Positions 43,331 to 52,689 of a DNA stretch of 64,000 bases are shown here, piece by piece. This DNA comes from Actinomycetes bacterium (GTDB taxonomy: Bacteria > Actinomycetota > Actinomycetes > Actinomycetales > Microbacteriaceae): NCBI GenBank assembly GCA_023428065.1, contig JAEYZI010000095.1:1-64000 (forward strand). Reading direction: 5' to 3'. Position 1 is the first letter of the stretch. Every line of letters starts with the position of its first letter. Made by a program: the position numbers and the translations under genes. Below the pieces are notes generated by a model, which did not search any database, was not told where the DNA came from, and saw only the letters and a list, made by a program, of their open reading frames with translations.

Positions 43331-44361
43331 ACGCGAAGAAGGTCGTCGTCACCGGCTCGGCCGGTTTCATCGGCGGATACATCGTCGAGGAGCTGCTGCG
43401 GCAGGGCTACCGCGTCGTCGGCGTCGACAACTACTCCAAGTACGGCAAGGTCAAGAAGTCCTACGACGACCACCCCGACTACGAGCTCATCGTGGGCGAC
43501 GTCCAGGACGTCGAGCTCATGACGCGCGTGCTCTCCGACGCCGACCACTTCATCGCGGGCGCGGCGCTCATCGGCGGCATCTCCTACTTCCACACCTACG
43601 CCTACGACCTGCTCGCGCAGAACGAGCGCATCATCGCGTCGAGCGTGGACGCGGCCATCGCGGCCAAGCGAGGGGGCGCTCCGCTCGAGAAGGTCACCTA
43701 CATGTCGAGCTCGATGGTGTTCGAGTCGACCGACCGCTGGCCGAGCAAGGAGGGCGACGAGCGCATCGTGCCGCCGCCGCTGTCGAGCTACGGCTTCCAG
43801 AAGCTCGCCGTGGAGTACTTCGCGCGGGCCGCGTGGGACCAGTACGAGCTCCCCTACACGATCGTGCGGCCCTTCAACTGCGTCGGCATCGGCGAGAGCC
43901 GCGCGCTCGGCGATGTGGAGATCGACTCGGGCAACGTCAAGCTCGCGATGAGCCACGTCGTGCCCGATCTCGTGCAGAAGGTGCTCAAGGGCCAGGACCC
44001 GCTGCACATCCTCGGCACGGGCGAGCAGGTTCGCCACTACACCTACGGCGGCGACCTCGCGCGCGGCATCGTGCTGACCCTCGACCACCCCGCGGCGCTC
44101 AACGAGGACTTCAACATCTCGACCGCCGCCGGGCACACGGTCACCGAGCTCGCCGAGGTCATCTGGCGGAAGATCAAGGGACCCGACGTGCCGCTGCGAC
44201 TCGTGCACGACGAGGCATTCGAGTACGACGTGCAGAAGCGCGTGCCGGATGTCACGAAGGCCAAGGAGGTGCTCGGCTTCGAGGCGACCACCTCGCTCGA
44301 GGAGATGCTCGACGAGGTCATCCCGTGGATCGAGAACGCCGTCGCCGACGGGACCATCTGA
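43327..44361 (+). CDS. NAD-dependent epimerase/dehydratase
   Basis: A 344-residue extended SDR: VTGSAGFIGGYIVEELLRQG (8-27), catalytic SSSMVFEST and YGFQK near 158-162, RPFNCVGIGES and DLVQKVLKGQDPLHILGTGE. Length and substrate loop fit UDP-sugar epimerases. It follows a UDP-sugar dehydrogenase, so it probably acts on the uronate or its precursor. ATG 43327 overlaps the previous stop. Confidence 0.9.
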   Translation: MNAKKVVVTGSAGFIGGYIVEELLRQGYRVVGVDNYSKYGKVKKSYDDHPDYELIVGDVQDVELMTRVLSDADHFIAGAALIGGISYFHTYAYDLLAQNERIIASSVDAAIAAKRGGAPLEKVTYMSSSMVFESTDRWPSKEGDERIVPPPLSSYGFQKLAVEYFARAAWDQYELPYTIVRPFNCVGIGESRALGDVEIDSGNVKLAMSHVVPDLVQKVLKGQDPLHILGTGEQVRHYTYGGDLARGIVLTLDHPAALNEDFNISTAAGHTVTELAEVIWRKIKGPDVPLRLVHDEAFEYDVQKRVPDVTKAKEVLGFEATTSLEEMLDEVIPWIENAVADGTI

Positions 44362-44362
44362 C

Positions 44363-45868
44363 GTGGACCTCGTCGCGCGTGCCTGGGGCGCCGTGACGTC
44401 GCCGCGCGCGACGTGGTGGCTCGTGGGCGGCCTGATCACCCTGGGGACGCTCATCCGCATCCCCCAGCTCGGCCACACCCTCGCGGAGGCGTACGCGTTC
44501 CGCCAGACGCAGACCGCGTTCGTCGCGCGCGAGTACGCGCAGAACGGCATCGATCTGCTGCACACGCCCCTCCCCGTCTTCGGGCCGGGCGCCGACGTGC
44601 CGATGGAGTTCCCGCTCTGGCAGGCGATCGCGGCGCTCCTTATGGGCGCGGGGCTGCCCTCCGACGCCGCTGTGCGCCTGCTCGCGCTCGTGTCGTTCCA
44701 GGCGTGCGCGCTGCTGCTCGCCGTCCTCGTGCACCGCTGGCACGGTCGAGCGGCGGCGGTCGTCGCGGTCGCGCTCCTGCAGTTCCTGCCCTTCGGGCTG
44801 CTGTGGGGGGCCGCCTCGCTCATCGACTTCTTCTCGGTCGCCCTCGCGCTTCTCATGGTGGTCGGGATCGACGCGTGGTTCCGCGCCGGCCGCGTCGCGT
44901 GGCTCGTCGCGGGGTCCATCGCCGCGGTGGCGGCCTTCCTCGTGAAGGTCACGACCGTGCCCAGCTGGGGCCTGCTGCTCGTCGTCTCGCTCGTGCTCAT
45001 GGTGCGTGCGCGCGGGTGGTCGGGCAGCTGGCGGCGACTCGCGATCGGCGCCGTCGGCCCCCTCGTGGGCTTCGCGGCGGCGCTCGCATGGACGGTCTAC
45101 GCGGACGGCGTCAAGCGCGCCGAGCCCCTCACGGGCTTCCTCACGAGCTCGGCGCTGCGCGGCTGGAACTTCGGGACGCTCTCCCAGCGTCTCGACGCCG
45201 ACGGCTACCTCACGATCCTCGAGAGGATCGCGGGCGAGATCGCGGGGCCGTTCCTCGTCGGGCTGCTCGTGGCGCTCGCCGCCGCCGTGTTCCAGTCCCG
45301 GTTCGACGACCGCCTGCGCACCGCCGGCTGGATCGCGGTCGCGGTGTCGGGGCCGCTCGTCTTCTTCAACCTCTACGTCGTGCACAGTTACTACCTCATC
45401 GCCGTGTACCCGGCGATCGTCGCCGCGATGGCCGTCGGGGCCGTATGGCTCTACCGCCTGCTGCCGGTAGCCACGTGGCGCAAGAACGTGCTCGCGGGTC
45501 TTGCCACCCTCCTGCTCTTCGGCGGCACCGTGCTGAGCGACGCGGGCCACGCGGATGTCGGCCAGTGGCTCTCGGGCAACCCGCGACCCGCTCTCTCGAG
45601 CCTCCTGCTCGACCAGACGCGACCGGGCGACCTCGTGGTCATGGTGGGCTGCGATTGGGACCCGACCTTCCTCTACTACGGCGAGCGTGCGGGGCTCATG
45701 CTCCGGGATGCCGATGCGGGCGACGCGTGGAGCCGGAAAGACATCCGCGACTACGACTACCTCGTGAACTGCCAGGAGGGCGTCATCGACCCCGCCGACT
45801 ACCTGCCCGCGGGCGTCACGACCGAGCCGACCGACAGCTCCGGCTTCTTCCGGATCCTCCGCGACTGA
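44363..45868 (+). CDS. GT-C-like integral membrane glycosyltransferase
   Basis: A 501-residue protein with about 10-12 membrane helices and a C-terminal extracytoplasmic domain. The first loop has RQTQTAFVAREYAQNG, with acidic residues further on (VPMEFPLW), as in PMT/ArnT-type GT-C enzymes. The C-terminal part includes VMVGCDWDPTFLYYGERAGL. It presumably transfers a sugar from a polyprenyl-phosphate donor outside the membrane, fitting the GT2 two genes upstream. GTG 44363 starts 1 base after the previous stop. Confidence 0.82.
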   Translation: MDLVARAWGAVTSPRATWWLVGGLITLGTLIRIPQLGHTLAEAYAFRQTQTAFVAREYAQNGIDLLHTPLPVFGPGADVPMEFPLWQAIAALLMGAGLPSDAAVRLLALVSFQACALLLAVLVHRWHGRAAAVVAVALLQFLPFGLLWGAASLIDFFSVALALLMVVGIDAWFRAGRVAWLVAGSIAAVAAFLVKVTTVPSWGLLLVVSLVLMVRARGWSGSWRRLAIGAVGPLVGFAAALAWTVYADGVKRAEPLTGFLTSSALRGWNFGTLSQRLDADGYLTILERIAGEIAGPFLVGLLVALAAAVFQSRFDDRLRTAGWIAVAVSGPLVFFNLYVVHSYYLIAVYPAIVAAMAVGAVWLYRLLPVATWRKNVLAGLATLLLFGGTVLSDAGHADVGQWLSGNPRPALSSLLLDQTRPGDLVVMVGCDWDPTFLYYGERAGLMLRDADAGDAWSRKDIRDYDYLVNCQEGVIDPADYLPAGVTTEPTDSSGFFRILRD

Positions 45869-45878
45869 GCCGGGTGGT

Positions 45879-45894
45879 CGCCGCGGCCGCGGCG
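45879..45894. terminator. palindrome between convergent genes
   Basis: CGCCGCGG-CCGCGGCG is a perfect 16-base palindrome in the 27-base gap between two converging genes. It could act as a bidirectional stop, though a zero-base loop would open to a smaller stem in RNA. Confidence 0.4.
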
Positions 45895-45895
45895 G

Positions 45896-48016
45896 CTACC
45901 GCAGCTGCGCGCCGTCGAGCTGAAGCTGTTCGCCCGGCGAGCTCGAGTAGAGCTCCAGGCGGAGCGTGTCGTGGGCGCTCTGGGCTGCCGTGAGCGACAC
46001 CGTCACGCGCGTCCAGGTGTCCGGCACCTCGACGGCCGCGGTCGCGACCTCGGCCGTGCCGCCGAGACCCCAGAGGGCGAGGGTGCCCTTCCACGTGTTG
46101 CCCGGAGCGACCGCGCGCAACCAGATGGTCGCCGTGTAGGTGTCGCCCACGTTGACCGCCCGCTTGACGTCGGTCGCGAGGGAGCCGGTCGAGTAGGCGG
46201 CGGTCGTCGTGGCGAACGCACGCCCGTCGGCCGGGCGCACCGCGCCGCCGGGGGTCCGTTCGAGCGCTCCGCTCGTGACGCCCGTGTCCCAGCCGGACGC
46301 CGACGCCTCGAACGAGGGGTTGCCGAGCAGGTTGGGCGTGATCGAGGCGTCGTCGATCCACAGGTCGAAGTCCACCGAGTTGAGGTAGATCTCGAATCTG
46401 AGCGACGAGGAGGCCTGCGTCGTCGTGAGCGTCGTCGTCACGGGCGTCCACGCGGGCCCCACCGAGAAGTTCGTCGAGCCGGCCTCCGGGCGCGCGCCCA
46501 TCGACCACAGCGCGAACGACCCCGTGAACGGGACCGTGCCCGAACTCGATCTGAGCCAGACGGTCGCCGTGTACGAATCGCCCGGCAGCACGGCCGCGGG
46601 CACGTCCTGCCCGACCGACCGCCCCGGCACGGCCGTGTTCGACGCGAGGATCCACGTACCGTCGTGGGCCTCGGCGCCGAACTGGTAGATGGCGCGGTTC
46701 ATGAAGCCGTTCTTGAACTCCCAGTTCGCGACGGACGCCTCGAACGAGGGCGCCGACATCGCGACGGGTTCGCGCGGTACGGATTGCACGTCCCGGATCA
46801 GCGACGTGGAGTCCATGTTGAGCATCGCATCCGTGCTGTCGAGGTAGACCTCGAGACGCACCATCGAATGCCCGCTGCGGGCGATCGGAAGCGTCAGCGT
46901 GATCTCGGTCCACTCGGCGCCGACCGTGAACTTGCGCGACGCGACCTCGGTCGATCCGCCGAGCGCCCAGATCGCGAGCGAGCCGCTGAACGACTTGCCG
47001 GCGGTCGCCGAGCGCACCCAGATCGACCCCGTGAAGCTCTGCCGCGGCGCGATCTGGGTGACGACGTCCTGCGAGAGGGAGCGGCCGCGGGTCGCCGTGT
47101 ACATCGCGAGGTAGTAGCGACCGGCCTTCGCGTCGCTCGCGGGGCCGACGATCTGGCGGTCGAGCGCGCCGTTCGCGAACCCCCAGCCCTCGACGCTCGC
47201 CTCGAAGGACGCCGCGCGGAGGAAGTTGGCGGGGCTGCCGAACCAGTCGGTGAACATCCGCCAGAAGTTGCGGTTGCCGTAGCTCGAGCAGGAGTCGCCC
47301 GTGCTGTAGAGGTTGGCGAGCGCGGCCGCGTTCGGCTGGTACGGGGTGTAGTTGTACAGACCCGCGGTCGCCTGGTTGCGGATGAAGACCGCCGACTGAC
47401 CGCAGGCGCGGTTGGGGTTGTACAGGATGTTGTTCTCGCGCCCCGCCTGGTAGTTCCACCCGCCGGGGTTGGCGCGGTAGCGCTGGAACTGCTTCGCGGC
47501 GAGATACAGCTGTGTCGCGAATCCGGACGACGCACTGTCGCACGGCGAGGTGTCGGGGCAGTTGAAGCCCGTCGCATAGCGGTAGGCGGCCTCGGTCGGG
47601 GTGCGCCGCGTGACGAGCGACTGCTCCTTCTCGACGAGCACGAGGAGCACCTGCGGGTTGATGCCGCACGCGGAGGCGACGACGGTGAAGTAGGTCGCCG
47701 CGGAGCCCGATCCGGCGGGGAGCGCGCCGCAGTACTGGTCGCCTCCCCGCGCCGCCCACCCGAGGCTGAAGTCCTTGAGGCACGGCACGCCGGCGGCGCG
47801 GCAGTCCTGGCCCTTCTCGTTGAGGAAGCTCTGCACCTGGCTGGGGTTCATCGCGGAACGGTTGTAGAAGACCTCGTCGCTGATGATGAAGCCGGGATCG
47901 AAGTCGCTGCCGTTCGCGGCATCCGCGCTCACGGTCGGCATGACGGTCAGCAGCCCCGCGGCGAGCGCTGCGCACAGGAGGCCCACGAGCCCCCGCCTTC
48001 TTGCCGTCGACGTCAC
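45896..48016 (-). CDS. secreted protein with enzyme-like domain and three carbohydrate-binding-like repeats
   Basis: A 706-residue exported protein: basic N-terminus and hydrophobic signal LVGLLCAALAAGLLTVMPTV (about 10-30). Residues ~38-265 form a conserved actinobacterial extracellular domain: FDPGFIISDEVFYNRSAMNP, VLLVLVEKEQSLVTRRTPTE and NAAALANLYSTGDSCSSYGN, with paired cysteines. Three ~140-residue beta-type modules follow (268-408, 421-560, 565-706), each starting (N/A)xSFEAS and containing a Trp-rich GxLA(I/L)W segment, resembling CBM4/9. It probably binds and perhaps cuts wall glycan. The start GTG 48016 follows GAGGTG. Confidence 0.8.
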   Translation of the reverse strand: MTSTARRRGLVGLLCAALAAGLLTVMPTVSADAANGSDFDPGFIISDEVFYNRSAMNPSQVQSFLNEKGQDCRAAGVPCLKDFSLGWAARGGDQYCGALPAGSGSAATYFTVVASACGINPQVLLVLVEKEQSLVTRRTPTEAAYRYATGFNCPDTSPCDSASSGFATQLYLAAKQFQRYRANPGGWNYQAGRENNILYNPNRACGQSAVFIRNQATAGLYNYTPYQPNAAALANLYSTGDSCSSYGNRNFWRMFTDWFGSPANFLRAASFEASVEGWGFANGALDRQIVGPASDAKAGRYYLAMYTATRGRSLSQDVVTQIAPRQSFTGSIWVRSATAGKSFSGSLAIWALGGSTEVASRKFTVGAEWTEITLTLPIARSGHSMVRLEVYLDSTDAMLNMDSTSLIRDVQSVPREPVAMSAPSFEASVANWEFKNGFMNRAIYQFGAEAHDGTWILASNTAVPGRSVGQDVPAAVLPGDSYTATVWLRSSSGTVPFTGSFALWSMGARPEAGSTNFSVGPAWTPVTTTLTTTQASSSLRFEIYLNSVDFDLWIDDASITPNLLGNPSFEASASGWDTGVTSGALERTPGGAVRPADGRAFATTTAAYSTGSLATDVKRAVNVGDTYTATIWLRAVAPGNTWKGTLALWGLGGTAEVATAAVEVPDTWTRVTVSLTAAQSAHDTLRLELYSSSPGEQLQLDGAQLR

Positions 48017-48182
48017 GTCGTCACCTCGATCCTCTCCGGCGTTCCACCCCGATCGTCGGAGCGCAGCTCGAGCGAGCCGTGCCACTCCCCCGCCGAGACT
48101 AACCGGGCAAAGCGCCGTGACCGCGACGACACCCGGGCGGGCGCGGAGCCCGGTGCGCGATCGGAACGGCGCTCCCCGGATG

Positions 48183-48188
48183 TAGACT
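48183..48188 (+). promoter_or_regulatory. -10 box of the gmd operon
   Basis: TAGACT about 40 bases before ATG 48229, which has GAGGA at 48216-48220 as ribosome site. Confidence 0.4.
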
Positions 48189-48228
48189 GAAGCCTTGCCC
48201 TTTCCCCACGACAACGAGGAATGACGAC

Positions 48229-49212
48229 ATGCGCGCCCTGATCACCGGCGTCACTGGACAGGACGGGCTCTATCTCTCCGAGCTCCTGCTCAGCAAGGGA
48301 TACGAGGTCTACGGTCTCATCCGCGGACAGAACAACCCGAAGTACGAGCTCGTCCAGAAGACGGTCCCGGGCGTCAAGCTCCTGACCGGCGACCTCACGG
48401 ACTTCTCCAGCATCCTGCGCGCGCTCGACGTCGCACAGCCCGACGAGGTCTACAACCTCGGCGCGATCTCCTTCGTCGCCTACTCGTGGGAGAACGCGCA
48501 GCTCACGACCGACGTCACCGGCAAGGGCGTCCTCAACATCCTCGAGGCGACGCGCCTGTGGGCGGGAGACGACCTCGACAAGGTGCGCTTCTACCAGGCG
48601 TCGAGCTCCGAGATGTTCGGCAAGGTGCAGGAGGTGCCTCAGCGCGAGTCGACGCTCCTGTGGCCGCGTTCGCCCTACGGCGTCGCGAAGGTCTTCGGCC
48701 ACTACATGACCATCAACTACCGCGAGTCGTACGGCATGCATGCCTCCTCGGGCATCCTCTTCAACCACGAGTCGCCGCGCCGCGGCCCCGAGTTCGTGAC
48801 GCGCAAGGTCTCGCAGGCCGTCGCGCGCATCGCGCTCGGCCTGCAGGAGGACGTGACCCTCGGCAACCTCGACTCGAAGCGCGACTGGGGCTTCGCGGGC
48901 GACTACGTCGAGGCCATGTGGCTCATGCTGCAGCAGGACGAGGCCGACGACTACGTCGTCGCGACGGGTGAGACGCACTCCATCCGCGAACTGCTCGACG
49001 TCGCGTTCGACGAGGTCGGCATCTCGGACTGGGAGCACCTCGTGAAGCAGGACCCCCGCTTCATGCGCCCCGCCGAGGTCGACCTGCTCATCGGCGATCC
49101 GGCCAAGGCGCGCGAGAAGCTCGGCTGGGCCCCCAAGGTGGGCTTCGAGGACCTCGTGCGGATGATGGTGCGCAACGACGTGGACGAGCAGAAGCAACTC
49201 GCTCGCCTCTGA
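48229..49212 (+). CDS. gmd: GDP-mannose 4,6-dehydratase (copy 1)
   Basis: A 327-residue extended SDR, making GDP-4-keto-6-deoxy-mannose. Signatures are TGVTGQDGLYLSELLL (7-22), QASSSEMFGKVQEVPQRES, PRSPYGVAKVFGHYM with the catalytic Tyr and Lys, and HESPRRGPEFVTRKVSQAVA. The C-terminal part shows RDWGFAGDYVEAMW. This is the canonical Gmd set. It opens a nine-gene plus-strand block that runs to 57814. Confidence 0.93.
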   Translation: MRALITGVTGQDGLYLSELLLSKGYEVYGLIRGQNNPKYELVQKTVPGVKLLTGDLTDFSSILRALDVAQPDEVYNLGAISFVAYSWENAQLTTDVTGKGVLNILEATRLWAGDDLDKVRFYQASSSEMFGKVQEVPQRESTLLWPRSPYGVAKVFGHYMTINYRESYGMHASSGILFNHESPRRGPEFVTRKVSQAVARIALGLQEDVTLGNLDSKRDWGFAGDYVEAMWLMLQQDEADDYVVATGETHSIRELLDVAFDEVGISDWEHLVKQDPRFMRPAEVDLLIGDPAKAREKLGWAPKVGFEDLVRMMVRNDVDEQKQLARL

Positions 49213-49222
49213 CGCTCGACCG

Positions 49223-50191
49223 ATGACGCGCGCATTCATCACCGGCATCAGCGGTCAAGACGGCAGCTACCTCGCCGACCGACTCGCCGAGGAAGGTGCC
49301 GAGATCCACGGCCTCATCCGGTCGTGGGACGACGACGCGCGCGCCCTGCAGGAGCGCCACCCGGCGATCATCCTGCACGAGGGAGATCTCGGCGACGCCG
49401 ATCGCCTGCGCGCTCTCGTCGCCGAGCTCTCGCCGCGGGAGATCTACAACTTCGCGGGCATCAGCTCCGTCGCCCAGTCCTGGCGCGACCCCGTGCTCAC
49501 GGGTCAGGTGACGGGGGTCGCGGTCGCAGCGCTGCTCGAGGCCGCACAGGAACTCCCGGAGGGGGTGCGGTTCTTCCAGGCGTCGAGCTCGGAGATCTTC
49601 GGCAACCCGCCCACGAGCCCGCAGGACGAGTCGACACCCATCGCGCCGAACTCCCCGTACGGCGCGGCGAAGGCATACGCGCACCGCATGGCGGGGATGT
49701 ACCGCGCGCGGGGCCTCTTCGTCACGACCGGCATCCTCTACAACCACGAGTCGCCGCGACGCCCCGAGGCGTTCGTGACGCGCAAGATCACGGCGGCTGC
49801 CGCCCGTATCTCGCTCGGGCTGCAGGACGTGCTCGAGCTCGGCGACCTGAGCGTCGAGCGCGACTGGGGATGGGCCCCCGACTACGTCGACGCGGTGCTC
49901 CGCGCCATGCGCCATGACACCCCCGCCGACTACGTGATCGCGACGGGCGAGAGCCACACCGTGCAGGACTTCGTCGACGCCGCCTTCCGTGCGGCGGGCG
50001 TCGACCCGGCCGACCGGGTGCGCGTGAATCCGGAGTTCATCCGCCCCGCCGAGATCTCCGAGATGCGTGGCGATGCCACGCGCGCCCGGGAGGAACTCGG
50101 ATGGCGCCCGACGGTCGGCTTCGACGAGCTCGTCGCCCGCATGGTGGAACACGACCTCGAGCTCGCCCGGGTGGCGGGATCCGAGGAGTGA
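49223..50191 (+). CDS. GDP-mannose 4,6-dehydratase homolog (copy 2)
   Basis: A 322-residue paralog of the preceding gene: TGISGQDGSYLADRLAEEGA, QASSSEIFGNPPTSPQDEST, PNSPYGAAKAYAHRM and HESPRRPEAFVTRKITAAAA. It starts 10 bases after copy 1. The GMD-type nucleotide loop is kept, so it is a second dehydratase or a reductase derived from one. No separate GDP-4-keto-6-deoxymannose reductase is obvious nearby. Confidence 0.88.
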   Translation: MTRAFITGISGQDGSYLADRLAEEGAEIHGLIRSWDDDARALQERHPAIILHEGDLGDADRLRALVAELSPREIYNFAGISSVAQSWRDPVLTGQVTGVAVAALLEAAQELPEGVRFFQASSSEIFGNPPTSPQDESTPIAPNSPYGAAKAYAHRMAGMYRARGLFVTTGILYNHESPRRPEAFVTRKITAAAARISLGLQDVLELGDLSVERDWGWAPDYVDAVLRAMRHDTPADYVIATGESHTVQDFVDAAFRAAGVDPADRVRVNPEFIRPAEISEMRGDATRAREELGWRPTVGFDELVARMVEHDLELARVAGSEE

Positions 50192-51294
50192 CGCGCCCGC
50201 GCGTGCTCGTCGACGCGACGGCCATCCCGCCCGATCGCGGCGGGGTCGGGCGCTATCTCGACGGCCTCCTCGGCGCGCTCGCGACAGACGACCCCCCGAC
50301 CGTCGTCGCACGCGCGGACGACGCCGAGCGCTATCGTGCGGCGGGACTTCCCGTCATCGTCGCGCCGCGCGCCGTGCGCTCGGCACCGTTCCGCATCCTG
50401 TGGGAGCAGACGGCGCTGCCGCGCCTCGTGCGGCGCGGAGGCTTCGACGTGCTGCACTCGCCGCACTACACCTTCCCCCTCGTCGGCCGCTTCGGACGCG
50501 TCGTCACGGTGCACGACCTGACCTTCTTCACGCTGCCCGAGCGGCACTCGCCGGCCAAGCGCGCGTTCTTCCGTTTCTGGCTTCGCCGCGCGGCCCGCGC
50601 GTCCTTCCCCGTGGTCGCGGTCAGCCAGGCGACCGCGGACGAGTTCTCGCGCATCACGGGCGCCGACCCGTCGCGGGTCGTCGTCGCGCCCCACGGGTTC
50701 GATCCCGAGGTCTTCGCCCCGCCCGCAGCACGAGAGATCGAGGCCTTCGGCGCGGCCCAGCAGCCGCCCCTCGAGCGGTGGATCGCCTTCCTCGGCACGA
50801 TCGAGCCGCGCAAGAACGTGCCGGCGCTCGTCGCCGCGCACCGCCTGCTCGACGACGCCCCCGCCCTCCTCCTCGCGGGCGGCAGCGGCTGGGACCCGGA
50901 GGCCGCGCCCGCGATCGAGGCATCGCGCGCCGTGGGGCACGACGTGCGCCAGCTCGGCTACCTGCCGCTCGAACAGCTCTCCGCCTTCCTCGGTGGCGCC
51001 GAGCTCGTCGTCTATCCAAGCGCCGGCGAGGGGTTCGGTCTGCCCGTGCTCGAGGCGATGGCGACGGGGGCCGCCGTGCTCACGACCGCCGAGCTCGCCC
51101 TCCCCGAGGTCGGGGGCGACGCCGTCCGCTACTCGGGCACGACACCCGCCGAGCTCGCCGCCGCGATGCGCGCCCTGCTCGACACCCCGGGCGAGCGCGA
51201 GCGGCTCGGCGCCCGGGCGCGCGAGCGCGCGAGCCTCTTCACCTGGACACGCTCCGCCGAGCTGCACCGACGAGCCTTCGAGGCGGCGGCATGA
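50188..51294 (+). CDS. GT4 glycosyltransferase
   Basis: A 368-residue GT-B enzyme: VLVDATAIPPDRGGVGRYLD at the start, HSPHYTFPLV, IAFLGTIEPRKNVPALVAA and the EX7E motif GEGFGLPVLEA. This resembles mannosyltransferases of the WbdA/MtfB type. GTG 50188 overlaps the previous stop by GTGA. It sits after the GDP-sugar dehydratases, which would provide its donor. Confidence 0.9.
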   Translation: MTRPRVLVDATAIPPDRGGVGRYLDGLLGALATDDPPTVVARADDAERYRAAGLPVIVAPRAVRSAPFRILWEQTALPRLVRRGGFDVLHSPHYTFPLVGRFGRVVTVHDLTFFTLPERHSPAKRAFFRFWLRRAARASFPVVAVSQATADEFSRITGADPSRVVVAPHGFDPEVFAPPAAREIEAFGAAQQPPLERWIAFLGTIEPRKNVPALVAAHRLLDDAPALLLAGGSGWDPEAAPAIEASRAVGHDVRQLGYLPLEQLSAFLGGAELVVYPSAGEGFGLPVLEAMATGAAVLTTAELALPEVGGDAVRYSGTTPAELAAAMRALLDTPGERERLGARARERASLFTWTRSAELHRRAFEAAA

Positions 51295-52130
51295 GCGAGC
51301 GGATCGGTCTCGTCACGGTCGCCTACCGGTCGGCGGACGTGCTCCCCACCTTCCTCGCGACCGTCGGGGCCTCGAGCTCGCGACCCGTGGATGTCGTCGT
51401 CGTCGACAACTCGCCTACGGACGACGGGACGGCGGCGATCGTCGCGGGCGTGCCCGGAGCGCGACTGCTCGAGGCGCGCGACAACCCCGGCTACGGCACC
51501 GCCGTCAATCGCGGCGTCGCCCTGCTCGCACCCGGCATCCGGTGGGTCGTCATCGCCAACCCCGACATCCGCATCGCACCGGGCGCCGTCGACGAGCTCG
51601 TCGACGCGTCCACCCGACTGCCCCGCGCGGGCGCGCTCGGTCCCCTCATCCGCGAAGACGACGGAGAGGTGTACCCCTCGGCGCGCGACCTCCCCTCCCT
51701 GCGCACGGGCGTCGGCCATGCCGCCTTCGTGCGCGTATGGCCGGGCAACCCGTGGACCCGGCGCTACCGCAACGACCGCGAGGTGCGCGAGCGGGCGGCC
51801 GGCTGGCTGTCGGGTGCGTTCCTCGTCGTCGACCGCGCCGTCTTCGAGGCCATCGGCGGCTTCGACGAGTCCTACTTCATGTACTTCGAGGACGTCGACC
51901 TCGGTCGCCGCATCTCCGAGAGCGGTCACGTCAACTACTACGTCCCCTCGGCGGAGGTCGTGCACTCGGGAGCCGCCTCGACGCGGCACGCGCCGCGCGC
52001 GATGATCGTCGCCCACCACCGCTCCGCCTACCGCTTCCTCGCCTCGAAGTACCGCGGGTGGTACCTGTGGCCGCTGCGCGCCGCCCTCCGCGTCGGGCTC
52101 GCGTTCCGCGCTCGGGTTGCTCGTGGATAG
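51291..52130 (+). CDS. GT2 glycosyltransferase, rhamnosyltransferase-like
   Basis: A 279-residue GT-A enzyme: VTVAYRSADVLPTFLATVGA, VVVVDNSPTDDGTAAI, WVVIANPDIRIAPGAVDELV and the WbbL-type acceptor motif GAFLVVDRAVFEAIGGFDES followed by YFMYFEDVDLGRR. It probably adds rhamnose or a 6-deoxyhexose. ATGA overlap with the preceding gene. Confidence 0.9.
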   Translation: MSERIGLVTVAYRSADVLPTFLATVGASSSRPVDVVVVDNSPTDDGTAAIVAGVPGARLLEARDNPGYGTAVNRGVALLAPGIRWVVIANPDIRIAPGAVDELVDASTRLPRAGALGPLIREDDGEVYPSARDLPSLRTGVGHAAFVRVWPGNPWTRRYRNDREVRERAAGWLSGAFLVVDRAVFEAIGGFDESYFMYFEDVDLGRRISESGHVNYYVPSAEVVHSGAASTRHAPRAMIVAHHRSAYRFLASKYRGWYLWPLRAALRVGLAFRARVARG

Positions 52131-52137
52131 GGTCGAC

Positions 52138-52143
52138 TACAGT
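52138..52143 (+). promoter_or_regulatory. -10 box, leaderless GtrA-like gene
   Basis: TACAGT inside the end of the upstream gene region, 6 bases before GTG 52150. Confidence 0.4.
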
Positions 52144-52149
52144 GTCAGG

Positions 52150-52689
52150 GTGCTTCCCGACCCCCTCCCGCCCGAGGGCGAGGAGCGTCCGTCCGATGCG
52201 CCCGAACTGATGTCGACCGGCGCCGTCCCGGCGCCCCCCGCCGGCATGAGCGGCCCCCCGGGCCCGCTGCTGCGGCTCATCCGCGACCAGCGCGTCGCCT
52301 TCCTCATCGTCGGCGCCGTCAACACCGCAGTGGGTTTCGGCTGGTTCGTGCTCTTCGAGCTCACGATCGGGCGACTGCTCGGGCAGTTCGGCTACCTCGC
52401 GACGCTCGCGTGCGCCCACGTCGCGAGCGTGCTGTGCGCGTTCGTGCTCTACCGACGGTTCGTCTTCCGGGTGCGCGGCCACGTCATCCGCGACCTGCTC
52501 CGCTTCGAGCTCGTGTACCTCGTCTCGCTCGGTATCAACTTCGTGCTGCTGCCCGTGCTCGTGCAGTTCGCGCACATCCCGCCCATCCCCGCCCAGGCGC
52601 TCATCGTCTTCGTGACGACGCTCGTCAGCTGGTTCGGCCATCGCGGGTTCAGCTTCCGACGCTCCGCACACGAGAAGGACGACGCATGA
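52150..52689 (+). CDS. GtrA family membrane protein
   Basis: A 179-residue protein with four helices: FLIVGAVNTAVGFGWFVLFE, a second in CAHVASVLCAFVLYRRFVFR, then FELVYLVSLGINFVLLPVLV and ALIVFVTTLVSWFGHRGFSF. This is the GtrA family, thought to help flip polyprenyl-linked sugars. GTG 52150 is preferred because of a leaderless -10 box. TTG 52117 upstream and in-frame ATG codons at about 52210 and 52246 are alternatives. It lies between two GT2 genes. Confidence 0.88.
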   Translation: MLPDPLPPEGEERPSDAPELMSTGAVPAPPAGMSGPPGPLLRLIRDQRVAFLIVGAVNTAVGFGWFVLFELTIGRLLGQFGYLATLACAHVASVLCAFVLYRRFVFRVRGHVIRDLLRFELVYLVSLGINFVLLPVLVQFAHIPPIPAQALIVFVTTLVSWFGHRGFSFRRSAHEKDDA

